57,726 bases of DNA. Source: DUUS01 sp964416365 (GTDB lineage Bacteria > Bacillota_I > Bacilli_A > RF39 > UBA660). A program made the translations under genes and the position numbers. Below, one piece after another: positions 13,497-23,137 of the stretch. Within the stretch, counting starts at the first letter, position 1; each line of letters opens with the position of its first letter. Location of the stretch: NCBI GenBank assembly GCA_964416365.1, contig CAYQDO010000002.1, positions 1-57,726 of the forward strand. The letters run 5' to 3'. The notes under the pieces were generated by a model, which was not told the origin of the DNA, made no database searches, and worked only from the letters and a program-made list of their open reading frames with translations.

Positions 13497-14924
13497 TTAA
13501 GATAATTTATTCGTTAAAATCTCTTTTACTTTAACTGGATTTGCTTTTCCTCTGGTTTCTTTCATAGTTTGTCCGACAAAATAATCAAATAAATTTGTTT
13601 TGCCATTTTTGTATTCTGTAACCTGATTTGGACTATTTGCAATTATTTTATCAATAATAGCCTCTAGTTCATCTTCATTATCTAGTTGCTCCATACCATA
13701 TTTTTTAATAAGCGTTTCTGGTTCTTCTTGTTCTTCTAAAACCTTAAAGAATAAATCTTTAGCTTGTTTAGAACTTATAGAACCTTTCTTTAAAGGATCT
13801 AGGATATTATATAAACGTTTTGGTGTAATAAAAAATTCATTTATTTCCATTTCATGTTTATTTAAATATCCCATTATTTGGGTTGTAATCCAGTTAGTAG
13901 CATCTTTAGGATCAATGCCTAATCTAATACATTCTTCAAAATAGTCACTGTTTTCTTTAGTTTTAACGATAACACCTGCATCATAATTAGAAAGACCATA
14001 TTCCGTAATATAGTTATTTTTCCTTTCAAGTGGTAAAACGGGAATTTCTTTTTTTATTTCCTCTAACCATGCTTTTTCGATTTTGAATTTCGGAATATTA
14101 GGATCAATATAATATTTATAGTCAATACTTTCTACTTTTTCTCTCATTCTAATAGTGGTCGCAGTTTCATCGTCCCAGCGACGAGTTTCTTGTATAATTT
14201 CATCTTTTCTACCAGAATTGATTAAATTGGATTGACGTTCTATTTCGTATAGAATTGCTGCGTGAACGTTACTGAACGAATTAACGTTTTTAATTTCAAC
14301 TTTAGTACCTAATTCGGTAGCACCTTCTTCCATTAAAGAAACGTTAACATCACATCTAATTTGACCTTTTTTAGTATCAGCTTCTGAGCAATCCGTATAC
14401 TTATAAATATTTCTTAAATATTCTAGGAACGCTACCGCTGCTTCTGGAGAATAAATACAAGGATCCGTAACTATTTCTAGTAGTGGTACTCCACTACGGT
14501 TATAGTCTATTAATGAATAATCAAAAAAGTGATCAAGTGATGCTGTATCTTCTTCAAGGTGAATATCATGAATATAGACAGGAACTAATTTTTCTCCTAC
14601 TTCAATATCAATTTTACCATTGATACCAACTGGTTTAGTACTTTGCGTAATTTGATAACCTTTTGGTAAGTCTGGATAATAATAGTTTTTACGGTCAAAT
14701 ACTAGCATATCAGGAATTTGACAATTTAAGCATATAGCCATTTTAATAGCTTTCTTAACCGCTTCTTTGTTGACAATTGGCAAGATTCCTGGGAAAGCCA
14801 TATCAATCGCTGTAACAGTCGAATTTGGTAAATCACTATAAGTATTGCGTGATTTAGAAAATACTTTTGAGATAGTTTTTAATTCACAGTGCATTTCTAG
14901 TCCAATAACTACTTTTAAAGCCAT
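13497..14924 (-). CDS. gatB: Asp-tRNA(Asn)/Glu-tRNA(Gln) amidotransferase subunit B
   Basis: tRNA-binding and kinase subunit of GatCAB, which amidates Glu-tRNA(Gln) (and Asp-tRNA(Asn)). It has the GLEMHCEL start, YYPDLPKGYQITQ, the ATP/metal-site region with HLEEDTASLDH, and the C-terminal YqeY-like helical tail ending TRGKANPVKVKEIL. ATG 14924 overlaps the gatA stop as TAATG, showing coupling; the GTG at 14933 is part of the ribosome binding region. Last gene of the operon. Because asnS is present, the complex probably serves mainly Gln-tRNA formation (inference). Confidence 0.97.
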   Translation of the reverse strand: MALKVVIGLEMHCELKTISKVFSKSRNTYSDLPNSTVTAIDMAFPGILPIVNKEAVKKAIKMAICLNCQIPDMLVFDRKNYYYPDLPKGYQITQSTKPVGINGKIDIEVGEKLVPVYIHDIHLEEDTASLDHFFDYSLIDYNRSGVPLLEIVTDPCIYSPEAAVAFLEYLRNIYKYTDCSEADTKKGQIRCDVNVSLMEEGATELGTKVEIKNVNSFSNVHAAILYEIERQSNLINSGRKDEIIQETRRWDDETATTIRMREKVESIDYKYYIDPNIPKFKIEKAWLEEIKKEIPVLPLERKNNYITEYGLSNYDAGVIVKTKENSDYFEECIRLGIDPKDATNWITTQIMGYLNKHEMEINEFFITPKRLYNILDPLKKGSISSKQAKDLFFKVLEEQEEPETLIKKYGMEQLDNEDELEAIIDKIIANSPNQVTEYKNGKTNLFDYFVGQTMKETRGKANPVKVKEILTNKLS

Positions 14925-16351
14925 TATTTCCACCCCTTTGCTATTAAATTTTTATAGCCTAGATGATTTTCAATGGCATATGCTATATTTAAAACATTAG
15001 CATCATCTTTGATTTTTCCAGTAATATTAATACCTACCGGAAGTTCATTTATCAAACCATTTGGTATAGTTATTGAAGGATAACCACCAAAGTTACCTAT
15101 CGCTAAGAATTGTTCATTTTTTAAATATGCTGGTACTTCTTCACCAAATTTAGGAGCAGGTTCTAAGCTAGCTGGTAATATTAACCCATCATATTTTTTA
15201 AATAATTTATTCATTTCATCAATGATTAATTTTCTAACCTTAGCCAAATTTATTAAATATTTCTTTTGATTTTCTCTTTTTAAAACAAATGAACCAATAA
15301 TAAATCTTCTCTTAATAAGTGGTGAGAAATTATTTGTACGATAATCGAACATCATTTCTTCAACGGTGGAACCTTTACCACGCGGACCAAAGATTAAACC
15401 GGTTAAGTTAGACATATTACTAGTAGCTTCAGCGCAAGCAATTGTAAAATATATTGGATAAATAGCATCTAATAATTTTTGATCAAATGTTTCTTCCACT
15501 ATTTCTATACCAAGTTCTTGGCATTTTTTAATAGTTTCTGCAAATAATTCTAAAGTTTTTTGAGTTTCAGGACGAATATCTGAATAATTATTAGGATCAC
15601 AAATATTTTTAAGATAAAATAGTTTCTTACCTTTAACATTACTATCTAAAGATTTAAATAAATTGATATTTGAACTATCCCAAGTTGTCATATCATAATC
15701 ATCTTTGCCTTTTATGATATCGGTAACAATTGCAGCATCTTTAACACTTCTGGTAAGTACACCGATGTGATCTAAAGATGAAGCAAAGGCAAATAAACCA
15801 TAGCGAGAAATCATACCATAGGTAGGCTTATAACCAACGACACCACAATAGGCAGCTGGTTTACGAATTGAATCTCCAGTATCACTCCCTAAAGCAAAAG
15901 GAACAACACCTGCGGCAACGACAGCTGATGAACCTGCTGATGAACCTGCCGTATGTCTATTCGTATCCCATGGATTTCTGACGGTACCCGTATGGCCAGT
16001 TGTACCAGAACCACCCATGCCTAGTTCATCCATGACGGTTTTTCCAATATTAACGGCTCCAGCTTCTTTTAATTTTTTAATACAAGTTGCATCAAAAAAT
16101 GGTACATAATCTTTTAAAGAATTAGAAGATGCAGTTGAAAGAATTCCAGCAGTTGATAAATTATCTTTAGCGGCATAAGGAATACCAGAAATTAAAGTTT
16201 TAATTTCCTCATTTGGTTTGGCGTCTTCTAAGATTGTAACAAACGGATTTAAAATATCTTGAGCTTTTTGAGCTTTATTAAAAGCTTCTTTTACTAAGGT
16301 TTCACTAGTAGTTTTTTTATTTAACAATTCTTCATGTAATTTTTCTATCAT
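14924..16351 (-). CDS. gatA: Asp-tRNA(Asn)/Glu-tRNA(Gln) amidotransferase subunit A
   Basis: Amidase subunit that releases ammonia from glutamine. The Ser-cisSer-Lys triad is present: Lys in PYAAKDNLST, the serine-rich loop GSSAGSSAVVAAG and the nucleophile in SDTGDSIRKPAAYCG. One detail differs from most GatA: the family motif G-S-D-T-G-G-S reads GSDTGDS here, that is Asp in place of the second Gly. Length 475 residues is normal. It overlaps both neighbours by the TAATG arrangement. Confidence 0.97.
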   Translation of the reverse strand: MIEKLHEELLNKKTTSETLVKEAFNKAQKAQDILNPFVTILEDAKPNEEIKTLISGIPYAAKDNLSTAGILSTASSNSLKDYVPFFDATCIKKLKEAGAVNIGKTVMDELGMGGSGTTGHTGTVRNPWDTNRHTAGSSAGSSAVVAAGVVPFALGSDTGDSIRKPAAYCGVVGYKPTYGMISRYGLFAFASSLDHIGVLTRSVKDAAIVTDIIKGKDDYDMTTWDSSNINLFKSLDSNVKGKKLFYLKNICDPNNYSDIRPETQKTLELFAETIKKCQELGIEIVEETFDQKLLDAIYPIYFTIACAEATSNMSNLTGLIFGPRGKGSTVEEMMFDYRTNNFSPLIKRRFIIGSFVLKRENQKKYLINLAKVRKLIIDEMNKLFKKYDGLILPASLEPAPKFGEEVPAYLKNEQFLAIGNFGGYPSITIPNGLINELPVGINITGKIKDDANVLNIAYAIENHLGYKNLIAKGWK

Positions 16352-16647
16352 TATCCCACCACCTTAGGAACTTCTATTTGACGGTTGTCTTTAGCTTTGC
16401 AGTTAGATAGAAGAGACTCTATATCTGTACCTTCTTCAAAATCATCATCTTCTCGTAACTCATTTTCAAATAAATCAAAAGGATGAGTTTGGGGTTCTAC
16501 TTCTTCTAAACCATCAATTTGAGTAATTAAATCCATTTGTTCTTTTAAATAATCTAATTCTTGTAATACAGTATCTACTTCTTCATCAGTAACTTGAAAT
16601 AAGAGATTAGCTGCTAATTCATTTATTATATCTTTATTAAATTTCAT
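16351..16647 (-). CDS. gatC: Asp-tRNA(Asn)/Glu-tRNA(Gln) amidotransferase subunit C
   Basis: Small (98 residues) helical subunit that wraps around GatA and stabilises the GatAB complex. It has the typical LAANLLFQVTDEEVDTVLQELDYLKEQMDLI helix-turn-helix pattern, the family Q..DG.EEVEPQTHP segment, and an acidic C-terminal stretch with LREDD. Its start overlaps the aspS stop (ATGA), and its stop overlaps the gatA start. Confidence 0.93.
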   Translation of the reverse strand: MKFNKDIINELAANLLFQVTDEEVDTVLQELDYLKEQMDLITQIDGLEEVEPQTHPFDLFENELREDDDFEEGTDIESLLSNCKAKDNRQIEVPKVVG

Positions 16648-18398
16648 TCTTTATCACCCTTTATCAGTGCGATGCCTAATTCATCTAATTGTTTGATATC
16701 TACTTCAGAAGGTGCTTCACACATTAAATCTGATGCTGATTGAGTTTTAGGGAATGTAATGACATCTCTAATATTGTCAGTATTATTTAAAAGCATGACA
16801 ATACGGTCTAAGCCAAAGGCAATTCCACCATGAGGAGGTGTGCCATATTTAAGCGCTTCTAGGAAGAATCCAAATTTTCTCTTTGCTTCTTCATCAGAAA
16901 TACCTAATGCTTTAAATACCTCAGCTTGCATCTTTGGATTATGGATTCTGATTGATCCACCACCTAGTTCATAGCCATTTAATACTAAATCGTAAGCAAC
17001 TGATGAGCAGTTGGCTGGATCATTTAATTTTTCAAGTGATTCTGGCATGGTAAATGGATGATGAGTAGTTACATAACGGTTTTCATTTTCAGAATATTCA
17101 AACATTGGAAAATCAGTAACAAATAAGAAATTATAGGTATTTTCTGGTATTAAATTAAAATCATTACCAATTTTTAATCTTAAAGCTCCTAAAGAGGCAA
17201 ATACTACTTTAGGTTTACCGCAAACAATTACAATTAAGTCGCCATTTTCGACATTAAATTTTTCTTTTATTATTGTTTGAATTTCTGGTTCTAAATTTTT
17301 AGCTATAACTCCACTAAACTCATTATTATCATATTTTAACCAAGCTAAACCTTTAGCTCCATATATTTTAACAAAATCGGTTAAACGATCAATTTCATTA
17401 CGAGAATATTGATTATTTTTAACAACGATACATTTAGCTATACCACCATCAGCGATAGCGCCCGCAAAAACATTCATAGAAGTATTTCTTAATTCTTCAG
17501 TTAAATCTTGTAGTTCTAAGCCAAATCTAGTATCTGGTTTATCACTACCAAAACGATTCATCGCTTCGGTATAAGTTAAACGTGGAAATTTATAATCAAT
17601 GGAAACATTTCCTGCTTCTTTCCAAACATGATTAATTAATTCTTCAGTCATTACTAAAATATCTTCTTGGTTAATGAAACTCATTTCAATATCAACTTGA
17701 GTAAATTCTGGTTGACGATCAGCTCTTAAATCTTCATCTCTAAAACATTTAGCAATTTGATAATATTTTTCAAATCCAGATATCATTAAAACTTGTTTAA
17801 ATAATTGTGGACTTTGAGGTAAAGCGTAAAACATACTACGATTAACTCTTGAGGGTACTAAATAGTCTCTAGCTCCTTCAGGAGTACTTTTACATAAGAT
17901 TGGAGTTTCAAAATCAATAAAGCCATGATTATCTAAATAAGATCTAAAAGCTTTATTAATTTTATGTCTTAAAATCATAATATTTTTTAATTTATCTCTT
18001 CTTAAATCTAAATAACGATATTTTAGAGCAATTTGTTCATTAATTTCTTTATCTTCATAAATATTAAATGGTACTGGATCTGCTTCACTTAAGATTATTA
18101 AGTTATCAGCCATAAGTTCTAATTCTCCGGTTGGAAGATTAGGATTTATTTCATTTTCTGCTCTTTTTTGTAGTTTACCAGTAACTTTAATACAATATTC
18201 ATTTTTTAGACTTTCCGCAAGGGTAAAATCATCTTTTAAAAACTCTCGATTAAAGACAACTTGCAAAAGACCAGAGCGGTCTCTTAAATCAACAAAGATA
18301 ACTCCGCCCATATCACGGCGTTTATTAACCCAGCCATAAACAGTTATTATTTCACCAACTTCTTTAGTTGTAAATTTTCCATTATCGTATTTTTTCAT
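16644..18398 (-). CDS. aspS: Aspartate--tRNA ligase
   Basis: Class IIb synthetase. N-terminal OB-fold anticodon-binding domain (about 1-110, VYGWVNKRRDMGGVIFVDLRD), motif 2 FRDEDLRADRQPEFTQVD, the bacterial GAD insertion domain (about 280-420) and motif 3 GGIAFGLDRIVMLL. Length 584 residues is that of bacterial-type AspRS. AGAGGA ribosome binding site. Co-transcription with gatCAB fits either a non-discriminating AspRS or simple amino-acid-family grouping; discrimination cannot be read reliably here. Confidence 0.97.
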   Translation of the reverse strand: MKKYDNGKFTTKEVGEIITVYGWVNKRRDMGGVIFVDLRDRSGLLQVVFNREFLKDDFTLAESLKNEYCIKVTGKLQKRAENEINPNLPTGELELMADNLIILSEADPVPFNIYEDKEINEQIALKYRYLDLRRDKLKNIMILRHKINKAFRSYLDNHGFIDFETPILCKSTPEGARDYLVPSRVNRSMFYALPQSPQLFKQVLMISGFEKYYQIAKCFRDEDLRADRQPEFTQVDIEMSFINQEDILVMTEELINHVWKEAGNVSIDYKFPRLTYTEAMNRFGSDKPDTRFGLELQDLTEELRNTSMNVFAGAIADGGIAKCIVVKNNQYSRNEIDRLTDFVKIYGAKGLAWLKYDNNEFSGVIAKNLEPEIQTIIKEKFNVENGDLIVIVCGKPKVVFASLGALRLKIGNDFNLIPENTYNFLFVTDFPMFEYSENENRYVTTHHPFTMPESLEKLNDPANCSSVAYDLVLNGYELGGGSIRIHNPKMQAEVFKALGISDEEAKRKFGFFLEALKYGTPPHGGIAFGLDRIVMLLNNTDNIRDVITFPKTQSASDLMCEAPSEVDIKQLDELGIALIKGDKE

Positions 18399-18410
18399 TG
18401 TTTCCTCTTT

Positions 18411-19769
18411 CTAAAAGTCACAGTTATTTGGGGTTCTTGGGTATGGAATGACATCTCTAATATTATCTACTCCAGTTAAATAAATCAGTAATCTTTCAAA
18501 TCCCATCCCAAATCCACTATGAACAACACTACCGTACTTGCGTAAATCTAAATACCATGACATTTCCACTGGATTTAAATGTAGCTCTTTCATCCGTTTT
18601 ACTAATTTGTCGTAATTCTCTTCTCTTTGGCTACCACCAATTAATTCTCCAGCTTCAGGAACTAGTAAATCTACAGCGGCAACCGTTTCATTATCATCAT
18701 TTAATTTCATATAGAAAGCCTTAATATCTTTAGGCCAGTTATAAACAAATACTGGTCCATTAAAGTGTTCAGTAATATATTTTTCGTGTTCTTTAGCAAT
18801 ATCTTCGCCATATTCAGGAACAAAATCCCACTGCACATCAGCTTTCTTTAAAATATCTATAACCTCTTTATGAGTTACTTTGGTAAATGTACTAGTAATT
18901 AAATCTTCTAGTTTTTGAATTAAGCCTTTTTGGACAAAACTATCTAAAAAATTCATATCTTCTGGACATCTATCTAAAACTGCTTTAACAACATATTTAA
19001 GCATATCTTCCATGACATGCATATCATCATCTAAATTACAAAAAGCCATTTCAGGTTCAATCATCCAGAATTCACTGGCATGGGTCTTAGTATTAGAATT
19101 TTCAGCTCTAAAAGTAGGTCCAAAAGTATAGACTTTTTTATAAGCTAAAGCAAATGTTTCAGCTTCTAATTGACCAGAAACCGTAAGATTTGCTCTCTTT
19201 CCAAAGAAATCATCCTTATAGTCTGGTTTTACATTTAATTTGTCTATTTCTAAAGTAGTTACTTGGAACATATTACCAGCTCCTTCACAGTCACTTGCCG
19301 TAATTATGGGAGCATGAAAGTAAATAAAACCATTATTTTGAAAATATTCATGAATAGCAAAAGAGGTTACACTTCTGATTCTAAAAATAGCATTAAACAA
19401 ATTAGTGCGTGGTCTTAGATGAGCTATTGTTCTTAAGAATTCCCTTGTATGTCTTTTTGGTTGAATGGGATATGTTTCATCACAATCACCTAATAGCGTA
19501 ATTTTAGTAGCTTGAATTTCAAAAGTTTGGTTTCCTTGGCTTTCAATAACTTTTCCAGTTACTTCAATAGAAGAACCAATTAAAATCTTTTGAATCTCTT
19601 CAAAATCCTTATTTTCATCGGTATAAACTACTTGAATGCTTTTAAAATATGTACCATCAAATAAATCGATGAAACCAAATTTAGCTTGTTTACGATGATT
19701 TTTAATCCAACCACTAATGGTTACTTCTTTACCAATATTATTTTCTTTATATAAATCTTTTATATCCAT
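18411..19769 (-). CDS. asnS: Asparagine--tRNA ligase
   Basis: Class IIb synthetase charging tRNA-Asn directly. OB-fold (ISGWIKNHRKQAKFGFIDL), the AsnRS-type SGQLEAETFALAYKKVYTFGPTFRAENSNT region (motif 2 FRAENSNTKTHASEFWMIEPE) and motif 3 SGFGMGFERLLIYLTG. It is 452 residues long. It lies 12 nt upstream of aspS and 11 nt downstream of hisS. Its presence makes the amidotransferase route to Asn-tRNA dispensable and points GatCAB to Gln-tRNA. Confidence 0.97.
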   Translation of the reverse strand: MDIKDLYKENNIGKEVTISGWIKNHRKQAKFGFIDLFDGTYFKSIQVVYTDENKDFEEIQKILIGSSIEVTGKVIESQGNQTFEIQATKITLLGDCDETYPIQPKRHTREFLRTIAHLRPRTNLFNAIFRIRSVTSFAIHEYFQNNGFIYFHAPIITASDCEGAGNMFQVTTLEIDKLNVKPDYKDDFFGKRANLTVSGQLEAETFALAYKKVYTFGPTFRAENSNTKTHASEFWMIEPEMAFCNLDDDMHVMEDMLKYVVKAVLDRCPEDMNFLDSFVQKGLIQKLEDLITSTFTKVTHKEVIDILKKADVQWDFVPEYGEDIAKEHEKYITEHFNGPVFVYNWPKDIKAFYMKLNDDNETVAAVDLLVPEAGELIGGSQREENYDKLVKRMKELHLNPVEMSWYLDLRKYGSVVHSGFGMGFERLLIYLTGVDNIRDVIPYPRTPNNCDF

Positions 19770-19780
19770 ATTATTTCCTC

Positions 19781-21043
19781 TTATCTATGTGAATCTAAAT
19801 ATTCAACTAGATTATTAATATTTACTTTCTCTTCTTGTTTAGTTAAATTATCTTTAACATTAACTTCATTTTTCTCTAAATCTTGATCATTTAAAATTAC
19901 TAAATATTTAGCTTTTAAACGGTCGGCAGATTTAAATTCTCCTTTTAAGCCTTTATTTAAATAATCTGTTTCGGTAATAAAATCATTTAATCTTAAGTCT
20001 TGAGCTAAAAAAGCAGCAGTTTCTTTTTCAGAATCAGAAACATACATGATGTATACATCAATATCATCTTTGATAGCAAAGTTAACTCCAGTGTAAGTCA
20101 TGGCCATAACAGTACGATCATAACCCATCGCAAAGCCTACGGATGGAACGCTAGGACCATCTAATAATTCAATTAGACCATTATAACGTCCGCCACCACC
20201 TAAGGCTAAATTACCCATTTCTGGGACATCAGCTGTTACTTCAAATACAGTATGGTCATAATAATCAAGACCTCTAACTAAACGAGGATTCTCTTTATAT
20301 TTAATATCTAATAACTCTAAATATTCTTTTAATTTATTATATCTGTTTAGACTACATTGATTCAAATAATCGATAGTTTTAGGAGCATTTGCTAGAATCT
20401 CTTTTTCTCCATCAATTTTACAATCTAATACTCTTAACGGATTTTTTTCAAGACGTTCCTTGCAATCATCACATAATTCTGCTTTAAAAGGATTTATATA
20501 TTCTATTAAAGCCTTCCGATAATTGTCTCTTGATTCTTTATCACCTAAAGAATTAATATTAATGGTTACATCTTTTAAGCCTAAAATAGTATAAGTATTA
20601 TAAGCTAAACTAATAACATCTAAATCAGCTAAAACATCATCAGACCCAATTAGTTCAATACCGAATTGGGTCAGCTCACGATAACGACCTAGCTGTGGTC
20701 GATCATAGCGATACATTTTCTCATTATAGTAAACTTTAACCGGTTCAGTTTGATTACCATAAAGTTTATTTTCAATGTACCAACGACAAACACCAGCGGT
20801 TCCCTCTGGTCTTAAAGTTAGATTACGATCACCACGATCAACAAAATCATAAGTTTCTTTACTTACAATATCAGTAGCATCACCTATTCCCCTATGAAAT
20901 AGTTCACTTGCTTCAAAAACCGGGGTTTCTATATAAGCGTAATTATATTTTTCACAAATACTACGAAGAATATCATTCACATACATTCTTTTTTGAGATT
21001 CTTCTCCGTAAATATCCATAGTTCCTTTTTGTTTAGTTATCAT
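19781..21043 (-). CDS. hisS: Histidine--tRNA ligase
   Basis: Class IIa synthetase. Motif 1 region ETPVFEASELFHRGIGDATD, motif 2 with LRPEGTAGVCRWYIE and YRYDRPQLGRYREL, the HisRS-specific VRGLDYYDHTVFEV motif, motif 3 GGRYNGL... SVGFAMGYDR, and a C-terminal anticodon-binding domain (about 330-420). ATG 21043 follows AAAGGAG by 8 nt and gives the standard start MITKQKGTMDI; the longer frame to 21067 has no ribosome binding site. First gene of the T-box-controlled operon. Confidence 0.97.
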   Translation of the reverse strand: MITKQKGTMDIYGEESQKRMYVNDILRSICEKYNYAYIETPVFEASELFHRGIGDATDIVSKETYDFVDRGDRNLTLRPEGTAGVCRWYIENKLYGNQTEPVKVYYNEKMYRYDRPQLGRYRELTQFGIELIGSDDVLADLDVISLAYNTYTILGLKDVTININSLGDKESRDNYRKALIEYINPFKAELCDDCKERLEKNPLRVLDCKIDGEKEILANAPKTIDYLNQCSLNRYNKLKEYLELLDIKYKENPRLVRGLDYYDHTVFEVTADVPEMGNLALGGGGRYNGLIELLDGPSVPSVGFAMGYDRTVMAMTYTGVNFAIKDDIDVYIMYVSDSEKETAAFLAQDLRLNDFITETDYLNKGLKGEFKSADRLKAKYLVILNDQDLEKNEVNVKDNLTKQEEKVNINNLVEYLDSHR

Positions 21044-21063
21044 ATTTTCTTCTCCTTTATAAA

Positions 21064-21273
21064 ACAAAAAACACCAGCCTATGTAAGGACGAGTAAATAT
21101 ACCCGCGGTGCCACCTTACTTTACTAGTGTACTCTCCTGATTCTTATCGCGAATTCACGTTGTTTTTTAAAAGACTGTTCTTGTTTATATTTCTACTTAG
21201 GCATTCTCACCGGCTAGCCTTCTCTTATAGTAGATTATTATAAACCTCTGTTCTTTCAAAACAATTGCTTCCC
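21064..21273 (-). promoter_or_regulatory. T-box riboswitch leader of the hisS-asnS-aspS-gatCAB operon
   Basis: Contains the T-box core AAGGTGGCACCGCGG (about 21119-21105) and the matching CGTCCTT of the antiterminator. The competing terminator pairs ACACTAG with CTGGTGT and GTAAGG with CCTTAC, then runs into T6. An apical CCGGTG loop in stem I is also visible. Uncharged tRNA favours read-through. The specifier codon is not certain: no CAC/CAT or GAC/GAT triplet lies in the likely stem I loop, whereas AAC (Asn) occurs on its 3' side. Confidence 0.92.
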
Positions 21274-21277
21274 CATA

Positions 21278-21306
21278 ATTTTACTTAAAAATATGGGTTT
21301 TGTCAA
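21278..21306 (-). promoter_or_regulatory. Sigma-A promoter of the T-box operon
   Basis: TTGACA (21306-21301), 17 bp, TAAAAT (21283-21278) on the minus strand. Transcription would start at about 21272 within GGGG, giving the T-box leader. Confidence 0.8.
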
Positions 21307-21316
21307 TCATATTGAC

Positions 21317-23074
21317 TCAGATATTTTGTAAATAGTTATATAAGTCTTCGGCAACTTTAATTGGTATATAGTTTTTAAGTTCGTCTAATGATTTTTCTTT
21401 CATATTTTTAACACTACCAAAGGCTTTAATTAATTCTTTTTTACGCTTATTACCTATCCCAGGAATATTATCAAGAACACTGGCAATAGTGCCTTTACTT
21501 CTAATTTGTTTATGATAATTAATGGTATACCTATGAACCTCATCTTGAATTCTGGTTAAATAATGAAATAGTTTACTAGTTTTATCGATGTTATAAGTCT
21601 CTAAAGAGTCTCCATCAAGTAAATCATTAGTTTTATGATAATCATTTTTTACTAGGCCACATATTTTTATTTTTAAATTTAGGATATCTAGAACCTCTTT
21701 AGTGGCTCTTATTTGATTAATTCCCCCATCGACTATAATTAACTCTGGAAGCTCATCTTTCTCTACTAAAGCGCGATAATAACGTCTATAGATAACTTCT
21801 TTCATGGTGTTGTAATCATCATTTTTTTCTAAAAGAATTTTATACTTACGATAATTATTTTTAGCTGGTAAACCATTTATGAAAACCACCATCCCAGACA
21901 CCGAAAATGATCCAAATAGATTGGAATTATCAAAGACATCTATCCGGGTAATATCAATTCCAATCAGAGCGGATAATTCATCATTAGCTCCGCTAGTTCT
22001 TTCTAATTTATTCATGGCTTTTTTAAAATTATTTTCATGATTAATTTTAGCATTTTCTCTAGCTAATAATAATAGTTTTTTCTTTGGACCCCTTGTAACA
22101 TAAACAAATTTAGTATCAATAACTTTACTTAACATTTCTCTATTAATATCCTCTGATAAATAGATTTCTTTAGGAATTTCTCTTTTTTGATAAAATAAAG
22201 ATATATATGCTTCTAATTCTTCTAAATAGTTATCAGTTACCGCAAAGATATCATTAAATGAACCTATCAGTTTTCCCGTCCTAATAAATAAGATTTCAAT
22301 AGCTAGATAACCATTATCAAAATAATAATTGATAACGTCCATATCTTCTTTATTAAGAAATTGAACTTTTTGTTTTTCTAAAACTACTTTCATATATTCT
22401 AGTTCTCTTTTAAGTTCTAAAGCTAATTCATAGTTCATTTCCTCAGAGTAGTAGTTTATTTTCTCTAAAAGTTTATTTTTAATAATATCTTCATTACCTT
22501 TTAAAAATGATATTATTTCGGTTTCCATTTGATTAATCGCTTCTTCGGGTATTTCTTTAACGCAGTAGCCTAAACATTCGTGAATATGATAATAAAGACA
22601 AACATCCTTAGGCATTCCATCACACTTCTTTAAAGGATATAACCTATTAATTAAATACACTATTCTCCTTGCTGCATAAGCATTGACATAAGGACCAAAA
22701 AGAAGCCTATCTTTATTTTTTTTAATCTTTAAATATCTGACAATTTTTAATTTAGGAAAAGGTTTCTTTTGATACTCAATATAAGGATAACTTTTATCAT
22801 CCTTAAGTAAAATATTATATTTTGGATTATATTCTTTAATTAAATTTAATTCTAAGATAAAAGACTCTAGTTCAGATGAGGTAACAATATATTTAAAGTA
22901 AGCAATTTCACTAACCATTTTGGCAGTTTTACCAGTATTAGTTCCACGAAAATAAGAACTTAACCGTTTCTTTAAGTCTTTAGCTTTACCGACATAGATA
23001 ATGATATTATTAGCATTATGCATTAAATAACAGCCTGGCTTGTTAGGAACTAATTTCAATTCTTCTTTAAACAT
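21317..23074 (-). CDS. uvrC: Excinuclease ABC subunit C
   Basis: Nucleotide-excision-repair endonuclease that makes both incisions. N-terminal GIY-YIG domain (PGCYLMHNANNIIIYVGKAKDLKKRL, GIY-YIG equivalent CYL..IYVG), UVR motif around 195-230, RNase H-like C-terminal nuclease with IDVFDNSNLFGSFSVSGMVVF and IIVDGGINQI, and a terminal helix-hairpin-helix pair (IPGIGNKRKKELIKAFGS). Length 585 residues is normal. It is divergent from yigZ. Confidence 0.95.
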   Translation of the reverse strand: MFKEELKLVPNKPGCYLMHNANNIIIYVGKAKDLKKRLSSYFRGTNTGKTAKMVSEIAYFKYIVTSSELESFILELNLIKEYNPKYNILLKDDKSYPYIEYQKKPFPKLKIVRYLKIKKNKDRLLFGPYVNAYAARRIVYLINRLYPLKKCDGMPKDVCLYYHIHECLGYCVKEIPEEAINQMETEIISFLKGNEDIIKNKLLEKINYYSEEMNYELALELKRELEYMKVVLEKQKVQFLNKEDMDVINYYFDNGYLAIEILFIRTGKLIGSFNDIFAVTDNYLEELEAYISLFYQKREIPKEIYLSEDINREMLSKVIDTKFVYVTRGPKKKLLLLARENAKINHENNFKKAMNKLERTSGANDELSALIGIDITRIDVFDNSNLFGSFSVSGMVVFINGLPAKNNYRKYKILLEKNDDYNTMKEVIYRRYYRALVEKDELPELIIVDGGINQIRATKEVLDILNLKIKICGLVKNDYHKTNDLLDGDSLETYNIDKTSKLFHYLTRIQDEVHRYTINYHKQIRSKGTIASVLDNIPGIGNKRKKELIKAFGSVKNMKEKSLDELKNYIPIKVAEDLYNYLQNI

Positions 23075-23137
23075 AAGTCATCACTTCTTTATTATACTAA
23101 ATTTCTTAATTATAGTATAATATAAAAAGGTGTTATT

